NCBI GenBank assembly: GCA_019359395.1
Contig: JAHHHK010000051.1
Span: forward strand, 1-34,947
Origin: Komarekiella atlantica HA4396-MV6
GTDB lineage: Bacteria > Cyanobacteriota > Cyanobacteriia > Cyanobacteriales > Nostocaceae
DNA: 34,947 bases
Direction of reading: 5' to 3'
Shown: positions 14,851 through 22,137 of the stretch, one piece after another
Layout: every line of letters begins with the position of its first letter
How positions within the stretch are numbered: the stretch's first letter is position 1
Position numbers and translations under genes: made by a program
Notes under the pieces: generated by a model
Told to the model about the DNA's origin: nothing
The model's database searches: none
The model's input: the letters and a program-made list of their open reading frames with translations, nothing else

Positions 14851-14921
14851 ATAGGCTAATTCCCGCCTATAATGCCCTGCAAGCGGGTATGCGCAAGGGA
14901 ATGAAGAGAATGCACTCTCAT
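14851..14921 (+). ncRNA. Candidate structured RNA or attachment/origin region
   Basis: Three successive stems can form: ATAGGC / GCCTAT (14851-14870), ATGCCC / GGGTAT with one wobble (14872-14890), and ATGA(A)GAG / CTCTCAT (14901-14921). An alternative pairing AATTCCC (14858-14864) with GGGAAT (14897-14902) would enclose the second stem, so the fold could switch. ACTCTCA flanks the structure as a direct repeat (14842 and 14914). No family recognised. Confidence 0.35.
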
Positions 14922-14995
14922 CTCGTAATAGGTGGCTTACTGACAAAATGAGCTAGAATCCTTATGGTGTATAGGTTTATGATTTGTTGAATATT

Positions 14996-15010
14996 TTATT
15001 GAATAAGTTA
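14996..15010. repeat. GTTATYCAATAA repeat, copy 9
   Basis: TTATTGAATAAGTTA, one and a half units. It is the rightmost copy, and no further member of the family with two units is found up to the window end. Confidence 0.65.
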
Positions 15011-15037
15011 CAGACTATCTATATGCTGTAAGATGGT

Positions 15038-15133
15038 CGAGCATTATTTGAGCATGAATACTGTGTATAAAATAATGCTTAATCGTTATCCTGACTTACT
15101 GATTATTAGTGTTTTGAGCATTAGATGAGCATT
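15038..15133. repeat. Repeated (T/C)GAGCAT motif with perfect inverted repeat
   Basis: The octamer (T/C)GAGCAT(T/G) occurs at 15038, 15049, 15115 and 15126. AGCATTATTT (15040-15049) has its exact reverse complement AAATAATGCT at 15070-15079. The cluster lies about 50-140 bp before the phosphatase gene and looks like a multi-site operator. Confidence 0.55.
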
Positions 15134-15180
15134 TTTAAGGGTTTAAAGGCTGAAAGTATATATTTGAGGGAGTTTTGCCG

Positions 15181-16533
15181 ATGACTCGTGTCATCATTGT
15201 GCGCCACGGTCAAAGCGGCTATAACACCGAGCGGCGTATTCAAGGGCGCACTGATGCGTCGAAATTAACAGAAAAAGGTCGTAACGATGCCACTAAACTA
15301 GGCAAAGCCCTCAGTAATATTTTATTTAATGCAATTTACAGCAGTCCCTTACAGCGAGCAAAACATACAGCAGATATTATCCACAGTGAGTTAGCAACTC
15401 ATGCAGGACAGTCTAACGTGCCCCAAGCTTCTGATCATCTGCTGGAAATTGACCTGCCTTTGTGGGAAGCAATGCTTAGTGCTGATGTTAAGCAAAAGTT
15501 TGCCGAAGACTACCGCACTTGGCATGAGCGTCCCCACGAAATGCGGATGCTCTTGAAAGATGCGGAGGGGACAAAAGAACATTTCCCTGTCTTGGCTTTA
15601 TACAAACAAGCACAGCAATTTTGGCAAGAAATTTTGCCCCGCCATCAAGGCGAAACCATTCTCATCGTTGGACATAACGGCATTAATCGCGCTCTGATTA
15701 GTACGGCGCTGAATATTCCCCCAAGTCGCTATCATTCAATCCAGCAATCGAACTGTGGCATCACCGTACTAAATCTTTCTGGGGGATTAGGAGAACCAGT
15801 CCAACTAGAGTCTTTGAATCAAACACAACATACAGGAGAAACTCTGCCTTCATTGCGACCGGATCATCAGGGAGTAAGATTGCTGTTGGTGCGTCATGGG
15901 GAAACTGAGTGGAATCGCCAAACCAGGTTTCAAGGACAAATTGACGTTCCCCTAAACGATAATGGGAGACAACAGTCACAGAAAACAGGTGAATTCCTGC
16001 AAGAGATAGCGATTGATTTTGCAGTGAGTAGCCCAATGCTGCGTCCCAAAGAAACAGCAGAGATTATCTTAAAGCACCATCCTAGTGTAGGGTTGGAATT
16101 GCAAGATGGTTTAAGAGAAATTGGTCACGGACTCTGGGAAGGAAGATTAGAAACAGAAATAGAGCAAGAGTTTCCCGGCGAGTTGCACCGCTGGCGGACA
16201 ATCCCAGCAGAAGTCCAAATGCCAGAAGGAGAAAATTTGCAACAAGTGTGGGAACGCAGTGTTGCAGCTTGGCAATCAATTGTAGAAATAGCATTAACTA
16301 AACAATTCAAAACTGTATTGGTGGTAGCTCACGACGCTACTAATAAAACTTTGCTTTGTCATATTCTCGGTTTACCACTAGAAAATTTCTGGAATTTCCG
16401 CCAAGGTAATGGTGCAGTTAGTGTCATCGACTATCCTGCTGGTCTGAATGGTTTACCAGTATTGCAAGCGATGAACATTACCACTCACTTGGGTGGAGGC
16501 GTACTAGATAAAACAGCAGCCGGAGCATTGTAA
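15181..16533 (+). CDS. Two-domain histidine phosphatase (phosphoglycerate mutase family), 450 aa
   Basis: Two complete histidine-phosphatase domains lie in one chain. The first begins VIIVRHGQSGYN (RHG at 8-10) and has its second histidine in IVGHNGINR (~164). The second begins LLLVRHGETEWN (RHG at 238-240) and has VVAHDATNK near the end. These arginines and histidines form the phospho-histidine active site, so both domains look active. Cyanobacterial double-domain members are annotated as phosphoglycerate mutase-like; metal-independent phosphoserine phosphatases and alpha-ribazole phosphatases belong to the same family, and the substrate cannot be read from sequence. GAGGGAG lies 8 bp before ATG 15181. 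Several HIP1 sites follow from here on, marking host chromosome. Confidence 0.85.
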   Translation: MTRVIIVRHGQSGYNTERRIQGRTDASKLTEKGRNDATKLGKALSNILFNAIYSSPLQRAKHTADIIHSELATHAGQSNVPQASDHLLEIDLPLWEAMLSADVKQKFAEDYRTWHERPHEMRMLLKDAEGTKEHFPVLALYKQAQQFWQEILPRHQGETILIVGHNGINRALISTALNIPPSRYHSIQQSNCGITVLNLSGGLGEPVQLESLNQTQHTGETLPSLRPDHQGVRLLLVRHGETEWNRQTRFQGQIDVPLNDNGRQQSQKTGEFLQEIAIDFAVSSPMLRPKETAEIILKHHPSVGLELQDGLREIGHGLWEGRLETEIEQEFPGELHRWRTIPAEVQMPEGENLQQVWERSVAAWQSIVEIALTKQFKTVLVVAHDATNKTLLCHILGLPLENFWNFRQGNGAVSVIDYPAGLNGLPVLQAMNITTHLGGGVLDKTAAGAL

Positions 16534-16542
16534 TAAAAGTGA

Positions 16543-16661
16543 GGAGGCAGGAGGGAAGCAGGAGTGAGGAATAAAAGCAGGAGTCAGGAGGCAGGAGTCA
16601 GGAGCAAAGAATAAATAACTGTAATTCTTAACTGATAACTGATGACTGATAACTGATAACT
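16543..16661. repeat. Short tandem repeats before the dihydroorotase-like gene
   Basis: Two simple-repeat tracts occur: AGGCAGGAGTCAGGAG-type units (16543-16605), and repeats of the ACTGATA heptamer with variants (16631-16661). Heptameric STRR repeats of this kind are usual in intergenic DNA of heterocystous cyanobacteria. The tract touches the start codon at 16665 and leaves no Shine-Dalgarno sequence. Confidence 0.75.
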
Positions 16662-16664
16662 GTT

Positions 16665-17981
16665 ATGGCTGAACTACTGCAACAAGTACGGGTAATTGAC
16701 CCTGGTTTTGGAACTGACCAAATAGCTGATGTGCTAATTGCTGATGGTGAAATCCGAGCGATCGCCCCGCACATTTCTGACATTAGTCCCGATACTAAAA
16801 TCAGAGATTGTCGGGGATTAGTTCTTGGGCCTGGGTTAGTGGATTTGTATAGTCACTCTGGCGAACCGGGGTATGAAGAACGAGAAACCCTCTTGTCTTT
16901 CTTACAAGCTGCGGCTGCTGGCGGTTTTACCAGAGTTAGCATCTTACCCGATACATCTCCATTCATCGATAACCCGGCTCTGGTGGCGCAGTTACAAAAT
17001 AAAGGTGGGGAGATGGGTGAGAAGGAGAAAATTAATTTGTCTCCCCCTACTTCCCCTCTTCCCCTACTTCAAGTTTGGGGTGCTATTACCCTAGATGTAG
17101 CTGGTAAACAAATGACGGAATTTGCAGAGTTAGCAAATGCTGGAGTTGTTGGGTTCAGCGATGGTCTACCTTGGGAAAATTTGGCGCTGGTGCGGCGAGT
17201 TTTGGAATATCTCCAGCCATTGGGTAAACCAGTAGCATTTTGGCCTAGCGATCGCCAATTGACAGCAAATGGTGTAATCAGAGAAGGCCCAGAAGCAATT
17301 CGTCTTGGTTTACCACCTATACCCGCCAGTGCTGAAACTGCTGCGATCGCTTCTTTGTTAGAATTAGTTACCGCTACAAGCACACCAGTACACATTATGC
17401 GTGTCTCTACAAGTCGCAGTGTGGAACTGATTGCATCAGCCAAGGCTGCTGGCTTACCCATAACCGCTAGCACTACTTGGATGCATCTTTTATTGGATAC
17501 AAAAGCGATTAAAAGTTATCATACCAGCTTGCATTTAGACCCACCTTTAGGCAATCCCAGTGATGTAGCGGGATTGCGTGCGGGAGTGCGTGCGGGTATT
17601 GTGGATGCGATCGCCATTGACCACGCACCTTACACCTATGAGGAAAAAGTTCAAGCTTTTGCCGAAGCACCACCAGGGGCAATTGGTTTAGAGTTAGCAT
17701 TGCCCTTACTGTGGCAGTATCTTGTAGAAACTGGGGAATTTACAGCTTTAGAATTATGGGGTGCTTTGAGTACTCGACCAGCAGAGTGTTTGGGTCAGAA
17801 AGTGAGTGCGATCGCCACAGAGATTACCGCAAGCAACGCACCTGATCAACCAGCAGAACTGACTTTATTCGATCCGCAGCAAATCTGGAAAGTTGAGAGG
17901 AAAAATCTTTATACACTTTCTAGTAATACACCTTGGTTAGGTCAACAGTTGAAAGGTCGTGTTGTGCAAACTTGGTGTTAG
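16665..17981 (+). CDS. Dihydroorotase-like protein with degraded active site, 438 aa
   Basis: The chain has the class-I dihydroorotase layout: an N-terminal beta part, GPGLVDLYSHSGEPG (55-69), FTRVSILPDTSPFIDNP (88-104), VHIMRVST, and IDHAPYTYEEK before a GLELALPLL motif. In active enzymes the first motif is DxHxHxRxPG. Here the first His is Tyr62 and the Arg is Gly67, the second His motif reads HIMRVS instead of HIxHVS, and DHAPH is DHAPY. These are metal and substrate residues, so a non-catalytic PyrX-like partner of aspartate transcarbamoylase or a different amidohydrolase-fold role is likely. Residues ~113-135 are a low-complexity insertion from an intergenic repeat. Confidence 0.75.
   Translation: MAELLQQVRVIDPGFGTDQIADVLIADGEIRAIAPHISDISPDTKIRDCRGLVLGPGLVDLYSHSGEPGYEERETLLSFLQAAAAGGFTRVSILPDTSPFIDNPALVAQLQNKGGEMGEKEKINLSPPTSPLPLLQVWGAITLDVAGKQMTEFAELANAGVVGFSDGLPWENLALVRRVLEYLQPLGKPVAFWPSDRQLTANGVIREGPEAIRLGLPPIPASAETAAIASLLELVTATSTPVHIMRVSTSRSVELIASAKAAGLPITASTTWMHLLLDTKAIKSYHTSLHLDPPLGNPSDVAGLRAGVRAGIVDAIAIDHAPYTYEEKVQAFAEAPPGAIGLELALPLLWQYLVETGEFTALELWGALSTRPAECLGQKVSAIATEITASNAPDQPAELTLFDPQQIWKVERKNLYTLSSNTPWLGQQLKGRVVQTWC
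17005..17073. repeat. Intergenic-type repeat inserted in frame in a gene
   Basis: A purine-rich GGTGGGGAGATGGGTGAGAA tract is followed after about 15 nt by pyrimidine-rich CTCCCCCTACTTCCCCTCTT, which can pair with it. Such GGGGAGATGGGG/CCCCATCTCCCC modules are typical of intergenic DNA in Nostoc-type genomes. The insertion preserves the frame. Confidence 0.6.
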
Positions 17982-18183
17982 TTACGACTAATTTAATGTC
18001 TTCCTTCGATAACTGAGATTTTACACCATTCTCAATAACAATAGGATGGGCAGTATCCATAACGTAAAAATAAGGGTTTGAGCAAGTTGATCAGCGTTAG
18101 CTAATTTTGCGTATCAAGTTGCACGGCTTGAGAAGGTAGATAATATGTAGATATAAAGTTCCAATGGAGCGAACAAATATGTT

Positions 18184-18600
18184 ATGTCAGCAAAAGATAA
18201 ATTTCACGATGTTGTAAAATTAGGCTTACAAAAAGATGGCTGGACTATTACAGATGACCCTTTACGTATAGAGTGGGGTTTGGTTGAATTATATATTTAT
18301 TTAGGAGCAGAAAAGATTATTGCGGCTGAAAGAGAAGGGCAAAAAATAGCTGTAGAGGTTAAGAGTTTTCTTGGTCAATCAACTATTTCAGAATTTCATA
18401 CCGCATTAGGACAGTTTATTAACTATCGGTTTGCACTTTCCCAAGAACAACCAGAACGCATTTTATATTTAGCAGTTCCTTCAGATACATATGAAACTTT
18501 TTTTAAGCTGCCATTTCCTCAGATGATAATTTAACAATATCAATTACGTTTGCTAATTTATGACATTGAAAATGAGGTAATTGTCAGATGGCTAAATTAG
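18184..18600 (+). pseudogene. xisH: xisH, interrupted by one in-frame nonsense codon
   Basis: The N-terminal 116 codons (MSAKDKFHDVVKLGLQKDGW, later IAAEREGQKIAVEVKSF and ALGQFINYRFAL) are XisH, a factor of fdxN-element excision and a large family with a PD-(D/E)XK-like core (E..VEVKSF). Translation stops at TAA 18532-18534. Reading on in the same frame gives the expected tail (QYQLRLLIYDIENEVIVRWLN) up to TAG 18598-18600. That restores the usual length of ~138 residues and the usual overlap with xisI. A single sense-to-stop change is the simplest reading. The truncated protein still has the core, so partial function cannot be excluded. Confidence 0.8.
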
Positions 18601-18923
18601 AGGAATATAGAAACTATATTAAGCAGTTATTAACAGGATATAGTCAGTATGAAAAGTCTGATAGTGAAGTGGAAGCACAGACTATATTTGATACTGAACA
18701 CGACCATTATCAGTTAGTATATGTGGGTTGGGAAAATAAACGACGTGTATATGGTAGTGTATTACATTTAGATATTAAGAATGGGAAAATTTGGATTCAG
18801 CATAATGGAACGGAAGCTAATATTGGTGATGAATTAGTCGCTTTAGGCGTTTCCAAACAAGATATTGTGTTAGGATTTCATGCACCTTATAAAAGACAGT
18901 TTACAGATTTTGCTGTGGGGTAA
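18588..18923 (+). CDS. xisI: XisI family protein, 111 aa
   Basis: The sequence is a complete, typical XisI: MAKLEEYRNYIKQLLTGY, then IFDTEHDHYQLVYVGWENKRRVYG, HLDIKNGKIWIQHNGTE and GFHAPYKRQFTDFAVG. XisH and XisI are required together with XisF for excision of the fdxN element in Anabaena, but many xisHI pairs in cyanobacteria stand far from any such element and may be toxin-antitoxin-like. The start overlaps the original end of xisH (ATGG at 18588), so xisI was coupled to full-length XisH translation. The nonsense codon upstream may now uncouple it. Confidence 0.9.
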   Translation: MAKLEEYRNYIKQLLTGYSQYEKSDSEVEAQTIFDTEHDHYQLVYVGWENKRRVYGSVLHLDIKNGKIWIQHNGTEANIGDELVALGVSKQDIVLGFHAPYKRQFTDFAVG

Positions 18924-19144
18924 GATAGGTTAATGAGGAATTTAAATTTAATTAGGCGATCACTTAATTTGAGTTGAGTCTGAAAATGGAAATGGAATGA
19001 ACTCCTCAATACCTCGTTCCTTGACTCTGGCAAAGAATAGCGTGCAAACATCGTGTTAAGGGCATTCAATCGGTGTTAATGTAAATTCTCAAAGCAATTT
19101 GCAAATTATAGCAATACAATCTAACTTAGAGGAAAAATTACATA
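18924..19144. other. Spacer with a possible short gene remnant
   Basis: No complete gene is seen. On the minus strand (about 18955-19050) a 30-codon open stretch reading TLFFARVKERGIEEFIPF and ending at a stop has coding character without a start codon. It may be the last piece of a lost gene. Not identified. Confidence 0.3.
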
Positions 19145-19420
19145 ATGGAAACAAATACAGATATTTTAGTGAAAGTGACCGCAGAAGGTCAATTAGAACT
19201 TCCAGCAGAAATTCAAGCAAAACTGAGTCCTGGCGATGAATATATGGTATCAATTACAGAAGCGGAAATTGTTCTGAAAAAAATCCACAAGCCGACTGTA
19301 AACCTAGATGAATTTCTCCAACGCCTTGATGAATTGGAACCAGACCCTAATCAACCTTCTCTAGAAGAAATTAGTGAAATTGTCAAGGAAGTGCGACGGG
19401 AAAGACGTTCTAAAGCATGA
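19145..19420 (+). CDS. AbrB/MazE-like antitoxin, 91 aa
   Basis: The N-terminal 45 residues (ILVKVTAEGQLELPAEIQAKLSPGDEYMVSITEAEIVLKK) follow the swapped-hairpin AbrB/SpoVT pattern of DNA-binding antitoxins (GQxxLPxExxxxLxxGD). An acidic helical tail that should mask the toxin follows. AGAGG lies upstream at 19130-19134. It overlaps the PIN-toxin gene by ATGA, the usual order for such pairs, and probably autoregulates the operon. Confidence 0.8.
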   Translation: METNTDILVKVTAEGQLELPAEIQAKLSPGDEYMVSITEAEIVLKKIHKPTVNLDEFLQRLDELEPDPNQPSLEEISEIVKEVRRERRSKA

Positions 19421-19842
19421 GAATTGTATTAGATGTCAATGTTTGGATTTCGGGTTTGCTTTGGGGCGGTATTCCTAGTAAATTCTTGCATTTAGCACGA
19501 AATGAAAGAATCACCATTTTTGCCTCCCAAGCACTGTTTTTGGAACTAGAAACTACTCTCAGACGTGCCAAATTTCAATCGCGCTTAGAGATGCGAGGTT
19601 ATACAGTTGAATCTTTAATGTCTGTCGCAGAAGGATTTTCCGAATCGTGTTCGACAGAAGTTGTAGATGTTCCTGAATTACGTGACCCAGATGATATTGT
19701 GATTCTAGAAACTGCCAATTCAGCTAACGCTGAAGTTATTATTACTGGTGATTTAGATTTACTGGCCTTAAACGAATTTAACGGTATTCAGATTTTGACA
19801 CCACAAGTTTTTCTCAGTCAGTATTTTCCTGACAAGCTCTAA
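19417..19842 (+). CDS. PIN-domain toxin, COG1569 type, 141 aa
   Basis: A complete PIN ribonuclease fold: D6 in IVLDVNVWISGLLWGG, acidic E43/E45 in FLELETTL, D90/D92/D93 in ELRDPDDIVILETA, and D112/D114 in IITGDLDLL. These residues bind the catalytic metal. The sequence matches the putative PIN-family toxin-antitoxin component group (TIGR00305). It is coupled to the AbrB-like antitoxin upstream. It probably cleaves RNA when freed. Its end lies 13 bp from the truncated vapC remnant on the other strand. Confidence 0.85.
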   Translation: MRIVLDVNVWISGLLWGGIPSKFLHLARNERITIFASQALFLELETTLRRAKFQSRLEMRGYTVESLMSVAEGFSESCSTEVVDVPELRDPDDIVILETANSANAEVIITGDLDLLALNEFNGIQILTPQVFLSQYFPDKL

Positions 19843-19854
19843 TTTAGAAAAAGT

Positions 19855-19977
19855 TCATATAAACCAGTTTTCAACTTTTAGTTTGAGAATATCGGGATTT
19901 TCGATAAGATTTGAGTTAGGAATTGGGCGCAATGGCTCGGAAAGAATATTAGTATCTAATAAAAAGCGCAAGTTCAC
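19855..19977 (-). pseudogene. Truncated VapC-type PIN toxin, 40 codons left
   Basis: A GTG at 19977 overlaps the antitoxin stop (GTGA). The frame reads NLRFLLDTNILSEPLRPIPNSN, the unmistakable N-terminus of a VapC toxin (first catalytic Asp in LLDTNILSE), then changes to a short unrelated stretch and stops at 19855-19857. The remaining ~90 residues with the other catalytic acids are gone. The cut end lies right beside the foreign-looking AbrB/PIN pair, as if insertion of that pair or a deletion removed it. It cannot be an active nuclease. Confidence 0.8.
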
Positions 19978-20219
19978 CAAATTACTTCACGTCCTGATGA
20001 AGAATTTTGCACATCTGCAAAAACTTCGGGTTCAATACTTACTGCTTCTAATTCTTGTTCTTGGCGAAATTTTTCTAGGGATTTCCAGAATTGAAACTCA
20101 CCACTCACAATTGTTGTAGATTCGTATAGAATCTCAATGACTATTTCTTGCCCATCAGGAATGTTTATTTCCTGAAATATTTCTATACTATTTCTGCGCT
20201 TGATGCCTTTAATTTTCAT
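19974..20219 (-). CDS. VapB-like antitoxin, now orphan, 81 aa
   Basis: MKIKGIKRRNSIEIFQEINIPDGQEIVIEI at the N-terminus and EVFADVQNSSSGREVIW at the C-terminus match a family of cyanobacterial antitoxins paired with VapC. The typical linker (FWKSLEKFRQEQELEAV) is present. The gene is intact, but its toxin is reduced to 40 codons (19855-19977). It may persist as a regulator or protect against related toxins elsewhere. Confidence 0.75.
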   Translation of the reverse strand: MKIKGIKRRNSIEIFQEINIPDGQEIVIEILYESTTIVSGEFQFWKSLEKFRQEQELEAVSIEPEVFADVQNSSSGREVIW

Positions 20220-20225
20220 AATTTA

Positions 20226-20399
20226 ATGAAACTGCCTTGGGATGAATGGGAAGCAAGTAACCAAGAAATAGAAAAAGTGGCGTGTAAGTTTATTTTTGCT
20301 AATTGTTATGACCCACAAATTGCCAGCATCGTACTACAAACACAACAAGAAGATTCTTTTGAAGATTTATTGACCCAGTGCCAAGTAACGGAAACCTAG
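20226..20399 (+). CDS. Small unknown protein or gene remnant, 57 aa
   Basis: MKLPWDEWEASNQEIEKVACKF at the start and ASIVLQTQQEDSFEDLLTQC near the end look like coding sequence. The ATG lies 7 bp from the start of the divergent antitoxin gene, with no ribosome-binding site. It may be the C-terminal fragment of a longer lost protein. No family assigned. Confidence 0.35.
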   Translation: MKLPWDEWEASNQEIEKVACKFIFANCYDPQIASIVLQTQQEDSFEDLLTQCQVTET

Positions 20400-20466
20400 A
20401 AGCCGCAATATTTCGTGGTAAATGACTTATTTATAAATCTTAACAATTTGCTGTAAGCCTTATATG

Positions 20467-22137
20467 TTAAAGGTTACAAGTCTCATAGCGAGAGTAAATA
20501 TTCCATTCTACCAAGGGATTGGTGAGGTTTCTCGCAACACTTGAGACCGGGAGGTGTCCCACTGGGGCTGTGCCATCATACTTTATACTCTCATCTTTTA
20601 TCCAACCACCTAAAAACCATTTGGCGGATATCTGCCATCCTACACGAGTCCAAAAAGCATTCAGATTTTTTCCTACTTCTAGCCAGATTTTTTTCTGCAC
20701 ACTAAACCCAAAGCGCCCATTACTGTACTTTACCCACAGTTGGTCAATAGTGCGTAAGTCAGTGCAAGGAAAGTTTTTAATAGATTTGGGATCAAGCGAG
20801 CTTTCTTGTTCTTTGCCAGCGGCTTTGAGCATCACTGCCAGAGTTTCTTGATCTGCTTCTTTCCACTCTCCAGCTTTGAGTAAATCGCGCAACCGCGTAT
20901 AGTCTACACCCTTCTCAGAACTGAGATCATCATTCTCCTGCGTTGGTTTTGTCGTCGTTGTTTGAATAGATTGTTGTTCTTGTCGCTGCCTGTGTGCTTC
21001 TTGTTCTTGTTGTTTTTGTAACTTTGCCTGGTTAGATTGTTGTTGCTTCTGTAACTCCGCTGATTTTTGATATTCGGCTTCTTTAGTAGATGTAATCTCT
21101 AACTCAATTGGCGCTACATCCTCATCTCTTAGACCTAAAATATCCTGTTGATAATCCTTCAGTACCTTACGAGTATGTTCATCCAGAGGATATTTTTGCC
21201 CAACTTCTTCAACAAAAGCTTGTTTGTAACTTTCCAAGTTTGCAAACCGTCTGCGGAAAGGTTCTAATACTTCGCTTTCTATTTCCTCGGCTTTTTCATC
21301 TGTAATTCCAAATGTTTTCCGTTTCGGCTTTAAGATTAAGTAGGAAAGTTTACTAAGTTCACCATTTTGGGCATATTGTTCAACAAGCTTGCGATACTCT
21401 GCCTCTGCATTCTTGGGGGCATAGGCTAGTAGAATGTTAAAACCTTCTTTATCCAGAATCATGTCTGGCATCATCTTAGGCTTTACGGCTTGAACTTTTG
21501 CCTTAGCATAAGCGTGCAGTTCTTGTACATGAATATTGCCATCGTTGTCTGTGTCTGCTGCACCTGTCTCAATCCCCTCAACTAGATACTGAGTGTAGAG
21601 CGAAAGCGGTAAACCTTCCTGCTCAAATGAAGTTTGAGTTGCACTTGAAGATGTGAGAACAACTCGTCCCTCAGCACCTAGCTGCTTTTTGAGATCCACG
21701 CCGACACTTTTTGTCCGCCAACCTTGAGCGATCGCACCACTGTAGCAAGCATCCAAAATCAATATTTGTCGTTTGGCGTAGCAATTATATGATTGTCCTT
21801 GAATAAAATTTGCGTCTACAGCAGTAGCTTCAAAGTCCTTTTTAGCTGTAATCCGAGTTGTTAAATAAAGATGACCTTCATCATTAGTAATACCATGCCC
21901 AGAGAAAAACAATAATACTAAGTCCTCTTTTGTAGCTTCTCTAAATAGCTTTTGAATTGCCCTTCGCATGGCGATCGCATCGGGATTAAGCAGACGTTCA
22001 ATCTGCTCAAAATCTCCCAAACTTGGGTTTTGCAAAACTCGCTGCATAGCTTCCACATCATTGAGAGCAGATGATAGGGGAGGTATCCCTTCACCGTATT
22101 CACTGACTCCAATCAGCAGCGCTATCTTTTTAGCCAT
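20467..22137 (-). CDS. Caspase-like (C14) peptidase fused to a GUN4 domain, 556 aa
   Basis: The start is ATG 22137 (MAKKIALLIGVSEYG), four codons inside a GTG alternative at 22149. Residues 1-~240 form a caspase/metacaspase domain: catalytic H81 in LLFFSGHGI and C131 in ILDACYSGA. DTDNDGNIHVQE (195-206) is a calcium-binding-loop-like insertion. A helical region and a Gln-rich coiled coil (360-400, KLQKQQEQEAHRQRQEQQS) follow. Residues ~411-556 are a GUN4 domain (YTRLRDLLKAGEWKEADQET, then IDQLWVKYSNGRFGFSVQKKIW), which binds porphyrins in chlorophyll synthesis. It overlaps the small upstream gene. A tetrapyrrole-sensing death or conflict protease is inference; the domains are firm. Confidence 0.85.
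   Translation of the reverse strand: MAKKIALLIGVSEYGEGIPPLSSALNDVEAMQRVLQNPSLGDFEQIERLLNPDAIAMRRAIQKLFREATKEDLVLLFFSGHGITNDEGHLYLTTRITAKKDFEATAVDANFIQGQSYNCYAKRQILILDACYSGAIAQGWRTKSVGVDLKKQLGAEGRVVLTSSSATQTSFEQEGLPLSLYTQYLVEGIETGAADTDNDGNIHVQELHAYAKAKVQAVKPKMMPDMILDKEGFNILLAYAPKNAEAEYRKLVEQYAQNGELSKLSYLILKPKRKTFGITDEKAEEIESEVLEPFRRRFANLESYKQAFVEEVGQKYPLDEHTRKVLKDYQQDILGLRDEDVAPIELEITSTKEAEYQKSAELQKQQQSNQAKLQKQQEQEAHRQRQEQQSIQTTTTKPTQENDDLSSEKGVDYTRLRDLLKAGEWKEADQETLAVMLKAAGKEQESSLDPKSIKNFPCTDLRTIDQLWVKYSNGRFGFSVQKKIWLEVGKNLNAFWTRVGWQISAKWFLGGWIKDESIKYDGTAPVGHLPVSSVARNLTNPLVEWNIYSRYETCNL

Larger units (their letters stand above)
14773..15180. other. 400-bp gene-free region with structured DNA
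   Basis: No coding frame is seen. The region holds a chain of three hairpins (14851-14921), the last copy of the element repeat (14996-15010), and a set of TGAGCAT repeats with an inverted copy (15038-15133). It probably includes the right border of the element. No tRNA was recognised. Confidence 0.6.

Noticed and set aside
14041-14921. CRISPR array or tRNA in the right border region
   Set aside because: Repeats are not regularly spaced, and no cloverleaf or T-loop could be built.
18023-18035. ACACCATTCTCAA shared with 10-22 as an attachment core
   Set aside because: The copy at 18023 lies about 3 kb beyond the apparent right border, after two host genes. It is probably a small dispersed motif.
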